Shown: one piece after another, positions 49,159-56,471 of the stretch
How the letters are laid out: every line of letters starts with the position of its first letter
Numbering within the stretch: position 1 is the first letter of the stretch
IMG/VR virus record: IMGVR_UViG_3300035180_002210
Coordinates: 1-64,000 of that record
Source of the DNA: a virus
DNA: 64,000 nucleotides
Strand: one strand, 5' to 3'
Program-made: the position numbers and the translations under genes
Notes under the pieces: model-generated
Databases searched by the model: none
Told to the model about the DNA's origin: nothing
The model's input: only the letters and a program-made list of their open reading frames with translations

Positions 49159-50069
49159 TGGCCGGTCATTTCGAGATCAAATATGATTACGATTTGTCAC
49201 CGCTGCGCGATTTCTTTATCATGGTTAAGAACCGGCTGGAAACACCGCAGAGTAATCTTGTAGAGGCCGTGCAGGCGGCGGGGAACATGGTAATGAATGA
49301 ATGGATAAGCGCGGCAAACAACAGGTTCCGCCATTCGAACGGAGGCTACGCTCAGGGGATTGTACAGGGGGTTAAATATCCGTTTCAGGATAATCCACTA
49401 CACTTTGTTATTGAGCATACCAAAAAATACGCGACCTGGATTGAGCAGGGATATGATCCGTTTGATATGAAGAAAATGCTGCAGACGAGCAACAAGGTTC
49501 GTGTTTCCAAGGAAGGGCACAAATACTTAGTTATTCCCTTTCGCCACGGTACTCCCGGGTCCAAGACGATGGAGGCCATGCCGAAAGAAATTTACCAGCA
49601 GGCCAGAGAGCTTAAACAGAGTACCATCACCGGCCGGTTTCTGGAAGGCAGCCAGCAGGGCGCGAAGGGTTACAATGACGCGCAATTACTCAGGCAGTAT
49701 AATCCTAAAAAGGTTGAGCGTAACCGTTATAAATGGGGTGAGCAGCTTACGGACAAAGGAGCGGACGGTAAATACAGCAGATATGACGGTATGACCAGGT
49801 TTAACCGGAATGTAGCGAACGTGCGGGCCATAAACGGCGTACAGGCACCGACAGGGAAGTTTGCACTCAATTCCACAACCGAAGATTCACCGAATTACAG
49901 CTCATATTTCACTTTCAGGGTGATGAGCGAAATTTCGGAAGGCTGGATTAACCCGGGCGCGCCGGGGATGTACATATTGAAAGATGTGATCGAGCGGACA
50001 TCGGAGCGGGTTTACCAGATGATGGCCCGGGGGATAAAGCTTGATATGCGGGAAATGGGTTTTTCATAA
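49158..50069 (+). CDS. Tail-completion/neck protein
   Basis: The 303-residue protein contains EWISAANNRFRHSNGGYAQG near the start and KKYATWIEQGYDPFDMKKML, followed by a long C-terminal region ending RGIKLDMREMGF. The position and the N-terminal helix pattern resemble HK97 gp10-like tail-completion proteins. Specific family uncertain. It overlaps polyvalent gene 3 by one base. Confidence 0.55.
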   Translation: MAGHFEIKYDYDLSPLRDFFIMVKNRLETPQSNLVEAVQAAGNMVMNEWISAANNRFRHSNGGYAQGIVQGVKYPFQDNPLHFVIEHTKKYATWIEQGYDPFDMKKMLQTSNKVRVSKEGHKYLVIPFRHGTPGSKTMEAMPKEIYQQARELKQSTITGRFLEGSQQGAKGYNDAQLLRQYNPKKVERNRYKWGEQLTDKGADGKYSRYDGMTRFNRNVANVRAINGVQAPTGKFALNSTTEDSPNYSSYFTFRVMSEISEGWINPGAPGMYILKDVIERTSERVYQMMARGIKLDMREMGFS

Positions 50070-50104
50070 TTAACAAACAAAGGGTAATATAAGTAAAAAA
50101 ATCC

Positions 50105-50170
50105 TTGACAAAGAATCAAGAGCTTATTAAGTTTCTGACGGACATTGAAAACAAGAAGGACAGCAGATGA
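50105..50170 (+). CDS. Small ORF with non-ATG start
   Basis: A 21-residue frame (TTG start; LTKNQELIKFLTDIENKKDSR) ends in ATGA overlap with the next gene. The open frame begins four codons earlier at GTA 50093. The block ATTAACAAA-N4-GGGTAATAT before it mirrors the one before GTG 37770, where the base triplet in the GTA position is a GTG start. This may therefore be a gene whose start codon was lost. Weak support. Confidence 0.3.
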   Translation: MTKNQELIKFLTDIENKKDSR

Positions 50171-50664
50171 AATTTCAAGGCAGAGAAATTAAGCACCCGG
50201 TCAGAGAACTACGCAAACTACTCCGCACGCTATTGTTATGCACGATTTGTGCAGCGATTGAAAAGCACAAAATCCATAAAGTACAGCCATACCCGATTGA
50301 CTCCGAATTCCCAGGTGAAAAGCGAATCCATGTTATCGTGAAGGCCCAGCCACGCTACTTTTCTCCTTTCCTTTATATCGGGTTCGTAATCTGTTTTTTA
50401 CAGACAGTTTGGCGTGAAGGATTAAAAACTGCGTTTACCGATACACCAGGGCAATTCGCGTTCTCAAGACCTACAATAACAGAAGATGATTTTGCAATTC
50501 TGGAAACAGGTAAATGTCCGGCGCGAGTGAATGGCTCGTTTAAGCTTTCGCCCACAACCGGCATACAGGAGGTTGATTATTCTTCACCATCCGTCCAGGG
50601 AGGAAAGATGCTGGCGGAAGAGATCCGGAAGTATTTAGTGAAATACGCGGAGGAACTGAAATGA
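50167..50664 (+). CDS. Hypothetical phage protein
   Basis: The 165-residue protein has one hydrophobic stretch (about 62-76, FLYIGFVICFLQTVW) and a C-terminal helix (GGKMLAEEIRKYLVKYAEELK). AAGGACAG gives a clear ribosome-binding site. It precedes the exonuclease with a 4-base overlap. It may be a tail-terminator-like protein. Family not recognised. Confidence 0.5.
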   Translation: MKFQGREIKHPVRELRKLLRTLLLCTICAAIEKHKIHKVQPYPIDSEFPGEKRIHVIVKAQPRYFSPFLYIGFVICFLQTVWREGLKTAFTDTPGQFAFSRPTITEDDFAILETGKCPARVNGSFKLSPTTGIQEVDYSSPSVQGGKMLAEEIRKYLVKYAEELK

Positions 50665-51308
50665 AATACTTCTCCGTTGATATTGAGACTACGTCAGACG
50701 ATCCGGAAACCGGACAGATACTGCAGGTTGCGGTTGTGTTTGAGGACACTGAAAAGCCGCTGCCTATCGGAGAGCTCCCGTTTATAAGTTTTATCATAAA
50801 TCATAGGATTTTCCAGGGAGACGCATATTGCCTGAGCATGAATAACTGGATATTCAATATGCTGGCCGATCATCAACGCAGGCCGGATTTACCAGTCTAT
50901 TTTCCAAGCGAAGCAGCCCAGATGATGTTTGCTTTCATGTATAATTGCCTTAACCCGGATAACCCACTTCGGCAATTAACAATAAATATAGCGGGTAAAA
51001 ACTTCGCTAATTTCGATTTCAACTTTTTGAAGAAGCTACCAGGATGGAAGCACAGTTTTGGATCCCATGATACACTGAATCTTAAAGAGCCGATTTGCCA
51101 CCGGTTTATTGATCCGGCTATTCTCTATGTGGATTGGACCAAGGATAATTGCCTGCCGTCGTTCGATGAATGCCTAAAACGCGCCGGGATAGGGTACGGG
51201 GTGAAACATAACGCAGTTGATGACGCGCGGGATATTATTAAATTGATACGGAGGCATAGGAAGCATGAAGCGATTTCAAAAACAGAGGACGAGGCTAACA
51301 ATGGCTGA
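50661..51308 (+). CDS. DnaQ-like 3'-5' exonuclease
   Basis: The 215-residue protein has DEDDh motifs: DIET (Asp7, Glu9), GKNFANFDFNFL (second Asp, around 115-126) and KHNAVDDARDIIKL (His and last Asp, around 183-196). This fits a 3'-5' exonuclease of the DnaQ family. It is oddly placed among neck and tail genes. It may trim DNA ends or have come in as a moron. Confidence 0.8.
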   Translation: MKYFSVDIETTSDDPETGQILQVAVVFEDTEKPLPIGELPFISFIINHRIFQGDAYCLSMNNWIFNMLADHQRRPDLPVYFPSEAAQMMFAFMYNCLNPDNPLRQLTINIAGKNFANFDFNFLKKLPGWKHSFGSHDTLNLKEPICHRFIDPAILYVDWTKDNCLPSFDECLKRAGIGYGVKHNAVDDARDIIKLIRRHRKHEAISKTEDEANNG

Positions 51309-51378
51309 GCAACGCAAAAAACCCCACTTCGATTGGATGCTGACTGAATATTTCTCCGGAGGTGAAGTTAATGTTTAG
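51301..51378 (+). CDS. 25-residue ORF overlapping neighbours
   Basis: ATG 51301 overlaps the exonuclease end by 8 bases and its TAG lies 8 bases into the next gene. The peptide (MAEQRKKPHFDWMLTEYF at its start) carries the next gene's GGAGG ribosome-binding site within its sequence. It may only provide coupling. Confidence 0.35.
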   Translation: MAEQRKKPHFDWMLTEYFSGGEVNV

Positions 51379-51721
51379 ATGGATTTTACATTTATACCGT
51401 CATCCCAATACCGATTATATACGATACCCCTTGAAAAGATTGATATGTTATTTCAGAGGACACAGTTATATCGAGATATTTTGCTTAAACTTTCCTCTTG
51501 GGTATTTATGGAAGCGAGTATGTACTCATTGTTGGCATGTTGAGAAAGAATGGGCGCCAACTCAGGAAGAGATAACCAGGGAACATATACGGTCAGCGCA
51601 TGGAGTGCAAAGATGGATGGACATGTTATTCGAGGGTACCCTTGAATATAAACCTAAAAAAGTAATTTTAAGCCAAAGGCGGGATGCTCCGGAAGAGCCG
51701 GAGAAGGAGCGGGAAACGTAA
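51371..51721 (+). CDS. Small basic hypothetical protein
   Basis: The 116-residue protein (MFRWILHLYRHPNTDYIRYP at its start) has CTHC in the middle, a possible half zinc knuckle, and a charged tail ending EEPEKERET. Start chosen at ATG 51371, which has GGAGG 8 bases upstream; a GTG start at 51362 is less likely. It ends just before the candidate late promoter at 51750. Confidence 0.5.
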   Translation: MFRWILHLYRHPNTDYIRYPLKRLICYFRGHSYIEIFCLNFPLGYLWKRVCTHCWHVEKEWAPTQEEITREHIRSAHGVQRWMDMLFEGTLEYKPKKVILSQRRDAPEEPEKERET

Positions 51722-51749
51722 TCCCTAAAGATCCCAAGCTACGGTTAAA

Positions 51750-51770
51750 TAGTGCAAAAAACAGACTAAA
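51750..51770 (+). promoter_or_regulatory. Candidate late promoter of the tail block
   Basis: These 21 bases match 38832-38852 exactly, with the TGCAAAAAAC core at 51753-51762. The site lies in the gap after the 51371-51721 gene and 70 bases before ATG 51841, the first gene of the sheath/baseplate series. Confidence 0.6.
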
Positions 51771-51840
51771 AAAAACGGGGAATCGTGCCGAAATTTCCGC
51801 CGTAATAATCTTTTTGTATTCTCATTGTAAACTACAGAGT

Positions 51841-52749
51841 ATGGTACAACCATTAACTGAAATTTCCATAAAAGCATCGGCGTTCGGCGGTCAGCTTGAC
51901 ATTGCCTGGACTTTCCCGGAGGTACTGCCTGATAAATATAAGGTTTACCTGTTCAGGAGAGCCAACGAGGCTGTTTCCGACAATGATGATATAGCCCGCT
52001 ATTTCCAAAATATAAATAATCTGGTCAGGTATGACTATAAAGGATTATGGGTATTTGACCGGATTTCGCCTTTGGTTGAAATTATTGGAGATCAGAAGGT
52101 TTACAATGACAAGACATACTACTACAAAGCGATAATCCGAGACGAAGATTCCGCAGAATACAGCGAAGCCGTTAGTGCCTACGGCATTCCTCATCCAGAT
52201 ATAAAAGTAAATATAACCGACGGCAAGGATGTAGTTGAGCAGGCGGTAAGCCGGATGTTCGACAGTGTTTACGACGTGACGGGCAAAAAAGTTGTTCTTT
52301 CCAAGGACATCAATATTGTGAAGCAATTTTCAATTGAACCCATAGGTTCAAATTGGGTGATGATCGAGCGGGTAAACGGATCGACACAAAACGCATTCTG
52401 GGGAGGCATACTGCTGACCAACAAGGATAAAATTCAGAAAGGGGAACTGGATGTAGATATTATCCGCTGCACATTTATGACGATGGACGGCACCGACCGC
52501 AGAGATAAAGCAGCCCAGATTTTCCGTTCGATGAAACAGCAATTAATTTCATCCTGCAAGGCCAGCGGCGCCTATGAGTGCGTTATTTCCCTCGAAGGCG
52601 ATTATTACAACCCGCAGGTACACGGAGTTAACGCCCTGGGGTTTATTGCGGTGTTTAACCTGGTCATTGAGAATAAATTCCAGATACCGAACCCGTCACC
52701 GGTGAGCAGTGTAGATATTCAGGATTCACCAATTAACAGCGATATATAA
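51841..52749 (+). CDS. Tail protein, first gene of the tail block
   Basis: The 302-residue protein has an N-terminal fibronectin III-like part (ISIKASAFGGQLDIAWTFPE; YYYKAIIRDEDSAEYSEAVSAYG). A C-terminal domain follows (ISLEGDYYNPQVHGVNALGF). It precedes the sheath gene and may be a tail-terminator or neck protein. Start chosen at ATG 51841; an upstream in-frame ATG at 51814 is closer to the promoter and less likely. Confidence 0.55.
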   Translation: MVQPLTEISIKASAFGGQLDIAWTFPEVLPDKYKVYLFRRANEAVSDNDDIARYFQNINNLVRYDYKGLWVFDRISPLVEIIGDQKVYNDKTYYYKAIIRDEDSAEYSEAVSAYGIPHPDIKVNITDGKDVVEQAVSRMFDSVYDVTGKKVVLSKDINIVKQFSIEPIGSNWVMIERVNGSTQNAFWGGILLTNKDKIQKGELDVDIIRCTFMTMDGTDRRDKAAQIFRSMKQQLISSCKASGAYECVISLEGDYYNPQVHGVNALGFIAVFNLVIENKFQIPNPSPVSSVDIQDSPINSDI

Positions 52750-52750
52750 A

Positions 52751-53086
52751 ATGAGCAAGAAAAAATTACCGGATAACCCGGGGATAGAGGCCTTAACCAT
52801 TGAAGCAGCTTTGCAGCTTAACCAGATTACCGACCAGCAGATAGCAGCCCAATGTTTGGATATAGCCGAGAGCGAAGGCGAAGCGGCAGCCCGATTCCTT
52901 CTGGCTCAGGCATTAAGTGGCCCGGTGAGCATCGAGTCAATTAACCAGTACCCGGACCAGGCAGAATTTAACAACCGGCTGGAGAACTACAGAGAGCAGT
53001 ATTTACGGAGCTTAGTTGTTCAGGATCCGCAGCAGGAAGCTACCCTTTACGACAAGCTCGACCGAGCGAAAACTTTTTTAATCTAA
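52751..53086 (+). CDS. Small tail-associated protein
   Basis: The 111-residue, helical, acidic protein (LTIEAALQLNQITDQQIAAQ) ends YDKLDRAKTFLI. It lies between the first tail gene and the sheath gene with short gaps. It is probably a tail assembly factor. Family not recognised. Confidence 0.5.
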   Translation: MSKKKLPDNPGIEALTIEAALQLNQITDQQIAAQCLDIAESEGEAAARFLLAQALSGPVSIESINQYPDQAEFNNRLENYREQYLRSLVVQDPQQEATLYDKLDRAKTFLI

Positions 53087-53107
53087 TTAGTATGAAAGGA
53101 TATTGAG

Positions 53108-54862
53108 ATGATTGTAATTAACGGACAAGTTCATAATGTGCCAGACGTGTACGGATCGACGAAAGTGATTGATCAGGCGACAGGGACGGCACCGGCTTTT
53201 AACGGGCTGCTGATTGTTGGGAACGCGAAGCAGGGTATTCCGTACTCAGCTGCTACCGGCGACCAGGTATTCATCCCTTTTTCAAGCGTAAACGCGGCGA
53301 AGAAGATTTTTGGTAACTGCGAGCTTACGCAGGCTTTTGCATGGGCGAAGCGCGGCGGCAGCCAGGTTGCCTATCTTTCCACACCGGCATTACTCACGCA
53401 GACAAAGACCGTAATTAAAGACGCAACCAGCCCGACACCTTTAGTGTGTTTTGACCTGACATCGAATCTTTACGGCGCAGTTGGCAACGACCATCAGTTG
53501 GCAATTACCGCCGACGGTACAGCCCATACACTGAGCTTCACGATCACACCGTCCAAGGCTTCGAAATTCCTTTCCGCTTCAGTGACCGCAGCTAAGCAGA
53601 TTCCGCTTATTGAAACGGAAGGACTGCATGTTGGGGACACCGTAATATTTACGGATAATTCGACTTCCCCTACCTACACATCGGCAACGCTGGTAAGTAT
53701 TGACACGGTGAATAACCGGGTTACGGTAGATACGGCAATTACCGTAGACGCTACCAAACAGGCAAGAATGTTCCTCCAGGACGTTTTAGGCGCAGTAACC
53801 AAGAAATTTACGGCAGTTAATACGGACCCGACAATCCTTGACCAGATCGTAGGATGGTTCAACAGCACCGGAATATTGACGGCAAGCGCGAAGGACTCTT
53901 CCGGAGCTTTCTATGCCGGGTCACCGGCAACCATAGCCACGATGAGCGCAACCTATTTAGGCGCACATACGCTTAAAACGGCAACCGGCTCATCAACTGA
54001 CGCGACAACGACCAGCGGCGGCGATTGGGACAACTTTATTACCGCTTTGCCACAGAAGATGGAAGAATTCCGGAACGTAAGGAAAAGCAGAATCCGCATT
54101 GTTAACGCGGTGACACCGGACGCAGGCGTTCATACCATGCTGAAAACAGGCGCGGCGCAAATGCGGGCAAACCTGAACTCCATAAAAGTGATTACCGGCT
54201 GCGGAGTAACCAGCGGCGTACTGGATGAGCTGCAGGATGTTTCTGCCTCAACCCATCCCTGGAAGCGCGCACTTGCCCTTGATACCGACGATATCACCCT
54301 TGCTTCAATTTCGCTGGAAGGCATACCGGCTTATTTGAGCTTAGCCCCTCAATACGCGGGTATGATGAGCTCGAACACCGTTCACAGAAACTTAACGATG
54401 GATCCGGTAGATGCAGTTTCCGTATCGAAGTTTTTCGGAGGATCGAACAAAGAAACAGAAACAACTTTCTGGCTGAAATCCGGCTGTTTAATTGTTTCAA
54501 CGACACAGGACGGTTTTGTGATCACCCAGGCGATAAATACTTATCTGAAACAGGATAAGAGCTGGAACGCCGATGACAACAAGACCTATCTTGACCAGCA
54601 GCGGCAGATTGCGGACTACGTAGACGAACGGGTACGGACCGCGCTGAAATCTGCACCGGGTAACGAGAACACGACGGAAACGAGTGTGACGAACCTTGCT
54701 TCGAATGAAATTACCCTATTGAAGGGTGAAGGCTATTTGAAGGACGCCAGCGGCATCACCAGCGTTTTCACGATAAACGGAGCTATCAAGGTAAAACCGA
54801 AATACTTCCTGATCGACAGCATTGATTTTATTGGTGTTGAGAACGAAATAGTTATTGTTTAA
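53108..54862 (+). CDS. Contractile tail sheath protein
   Basis: The 584-residue protein has the sheath pattern: an N-terminal part with VPDVYGSTKVIDQATG, a large central insertion of Thr/Ser-rich beta sequence (about 120-260), and a C-terminal part with WLKSGCLIVSTTQDGFVITQAINTY, DQQRQIADYVDERVRTAL and a final beta strand (FLIDSIDFIGVENEIVIV) for the handshake between subunits. Its presence identifies the phage as a myovirus. Confidence 0.85.
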   Translation: MIVINGQVHNVPDVYGSTKVIDQATGTAPAFNGLLIVGNAKQGIPYSAATGDQVFIPFSSVNAAKKIFGNCELTQAFAWAKRGGSQVAYLSTPALLTQTKTVIKDATSPTPLVCFDLTSNLYGAVGNDHQLAITADGTAHTLSFTITPSKASKFLSASVTAAKQIPLIETEGLHVGDTVIFTDNSTSPTYTSATLVSIDTVNNRVTVDTAITVDATKQARMFLQDVLGAVTKKFTAVNTDPTILDQIVGWFNSTGILTASAKDSSGAFYAGSPATIATMSATYLGAHTLKTATGSSTDATTTSGGDWDNFITALPQKMEEFRNVRKSRIRIVNAVTPDAGVHTMLKTGAAQMRANLNSIKVITGCGVTSGVLDELQDVSASTHPWKRALALDTDDITLASISLEGIPAYLSLAPQYAGMMSSNTVHRNLTMDPVDAVSVSKFFGGSNKETETTFWLKSGCLIVSTTQDGFVITQAINTYLKQDKSWNADDNKTYLDQQRQIADYVDERVRTALKSAPGNENTTETSVTNLASNEITLLKGEGYLKDASGITSVFTINGAIKVKPKYFLIDSIDFIGVENEIVIV

Positions 54863-54869
54863 GGCCTTC

Positions 54870-54913
54870 TTTCCCGCCTTGCCTGATGAGAAGAGGCAGG
54901 GCGGGGAAATTTT
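54870..54913 (+). terminator. Intrinsic terminator between sheath and tube
   Basis: A 15-base arm (54870-54884) pairs with 54894-54909, giving about 15 pairs with one bulge and one G-U, a 9-base loop (GATGAGAAG) and a TTTT tail. It sits 8 bases after the sheath stop. It may partly stop transcription, setting the sheath level relative to downstream baseplate genes. Confidence 0.8.
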
Positions 54914-54953
54914 AACAAGCAGAAATTTATAATAGTTAAGTATAAGAAAGGAT

Positions 54954-55538
54954 TTGAAAATGTTTGGTTCATCGACATTGGGTTTACCGGTTCTGATTAA
55001 GACCATTAACAACCCGAACCAGTATTATAAAGGAAGATCGGGAAGCGCACTTGTTTTCCACCTCCTTGACGGGAATAATGATGTTATTGCCCGCGGACAG
55101 GGCGTAAGCCACAGCCAGGCACCACAGCAGAGCCCGTACATGGAGTTCGGCAAACGGAAAACGAGCGAGATCATAACCGGCGCCATGCCGGTAGGCCAGA
55201 TTTCCGTAAACACGCTGTTCACGATGGAAAGCAACGACCGCATGCCGACGGTCCGGAATCTGCCCGCCGATAAGGAATTCACGGCCATCATCCAGATTGG
55301 CCCGCACGAGGATCCGGAAGTGGCCAATGCAATACTGAACGTGTTCAAAGGTGTGAAGTTTGCAGGCGAACAGGGAAATATGAACGCGAACTCGATTTAC
55401 GTGATGAATTACAACTTCATGTACATTGAACGTTTATCCGGCGCCGAATGGGCCAAGGAGAATGGAAGCGCTGTCTATAACAAGATTGTTTCCATTGAAG
55501 TTGGTTCCAGAGATCAGATTCAGAACGGAGCCTATTAA
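54954..55538 (+). CDS. Tail tube protein
   Basis: The 194-residue protein follows the sheath gene, as tube genes do. It has the short beta-rich build (TSEIITGAMPVGQISVNTLF; YVMNYNFMYIERLSGAEWA) of myovirus tube proteins. It should stack into the inner tube through which DNA passes. AAAGGA gives the ribosome-binding site after the terminator. Confidence 0.75.
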   Translation: MKMFGSSTLGLPVLIKTINNPNQYYKGRSGSALVFHLLDGNNDVIARGQGVSHSQAPQQSPYMEFGKRKTSEIITGAMPVGQISVNTLFTMESNDRMPTVRNLPADKEFTAIIQIGPHEDPEVANAILNVFKGVKFAGEQGNMNANSIYVMNYNFMYIERLSGAEWAKENGSAVYNKIVSIEVGSRDQIQNGAY

Positions 55539-55540
55539 TC

Positions 55541-56050
55541 ATGAAAACCGCAGCAGTAGAGATTAATGGCCAGACTTTTGCCTTTAGAGTTGAAGAGACC
55601 ATTCTTGACGAGATCAAGATTGAGAATGAGGCTGCCTCCCTCATGGGGGGAGTGCAGCCGCTTTCCGAACTGAAAAGCGCTATCGACGAAACGTTGAACC
55701 AATACCATAAATCGAATGATGATAAGTATGGCAAGGTTGAGTACGCAGAAATGCGGGCTAAGTTTGACGCATTGCGAAAAACAAAGGACGGAGAACTGCC
55801 GGAGGGTGAGCGGGAAGTTGTAAATGAAGCCTATACGAAGTTATGGGAGCAGATAAACGACAACCGGCACTTTGTGGCGTATTTACGGCTGCAGACGCAG
55901 CTTGACAATATTTACGGCTTCGCCAGGATAATTGTGCTTTGCCAGGAGAAACCACAGGGATTCAACTTCCGGGATCAGAAAAGCGACTTCATGAAGGAGG
56001 TTCTCGCTGCGCTCGACGCGCAGAAGTTTTTTTTTCGCGGAGCGAATTAA
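55541..56050 (+). CDS. Tail assembly chaperone, short (zero-frame) product
   Basis: The 169-residue protein (VEINGQTFAFRVEETILDEI near the start) lies between tube and tape measure, the standard place of tail assembly chaperones. It ends shortly after a run of nine T (56027-56035), which is the likely frameshift site giving the longer form. It overlaps no other start. The short and long forms coat and fold the tape measure during tail assembly in phages such as lambda, P2 and Mu. Confidence 0.8.
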   Translation: MKTAAVEINGQTFAFRVEETILDEIKIENEAASLMGGVQPLSELKSAIDETLNQYHKSNDDKYGKVEYAEMRAKFDALRKTKDGELPEGEREVVNEAYTKLWEQINDNRHFVAYLRLQTQLDNIYGFARIIVLCQEKPQGFNFRDQKSDFMKEVLAALDAQKFFFRGAN

Positions 56051-56471
56051 GAAGCTAAGGCGCCTTATTGACCTGACGGAAGAAGAGCAGGCGAAGGATA
56101 AGGAGTTTATTACTGAAGCGGTCAAACAAGGCCAGGATTTACGGCACTGGTGGAAGGCCCATTATAATTACAGCAGGACGGACCCGAGGTATTTAGCAGC
56201 GACGGACTCAGTTATTTATGAAGACTACCTTGATTTTGTCATCGGCAAATTCAGGCCTGCAGTTGATTCGGAAGTTGGGTTAGACCTTTTTCTTGGCAGG
56301 CAGGAAGATCCGAAGTTTGATCAACGAATGAACGATAATTTCAAGAATAATTTGAAACAGGCGATAGAGCAATTCAATGCTCCGGCAGATAAATCAGCCG
56401 GCAAAGATGACAGCAAAGATGACCGCAAACAATCGGATGAAAACACGGAAGAAGTAAATGCAGGAAGTTAA
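55541..56471 (+). CDS. Tail assembly chaperone, frameshifted long product
   Basis: After the T9 run an open frame of 146 codons (56034-56471) continues in the +1 (equivalently -2) frame: KKLRRLIDLTEEEQAKDKEF, then RHWWKAHYNYSRTDPRY, then an acidic tail ending ENTEEVNAGS. It has no start codon near its beginning, and an in-frame TGA at 55992 bars upstream initiation. The -1 frame stops after about seven codons. The end overlaps the tape measure ATG by 14 bases. A shift on U9 would yield a protein of about 309 residues. Phage Mu uses a -2 shift at this position. Confidence 0.75.
56027..56035 (+). other. T9 slippery sequence for programmed frameshift
   Basis: Nine consecutive T in phase AAG-TTT-TTT-TTT-CGC allow tRNA-Phe to slip either +1 or -2 with full re-pairing. 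The downstream open frame fits only these shifts. A sequencing error in the homopolymer would give the same appearance, but the position matches known chaperone frameshifts. Confidence 0.7.
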
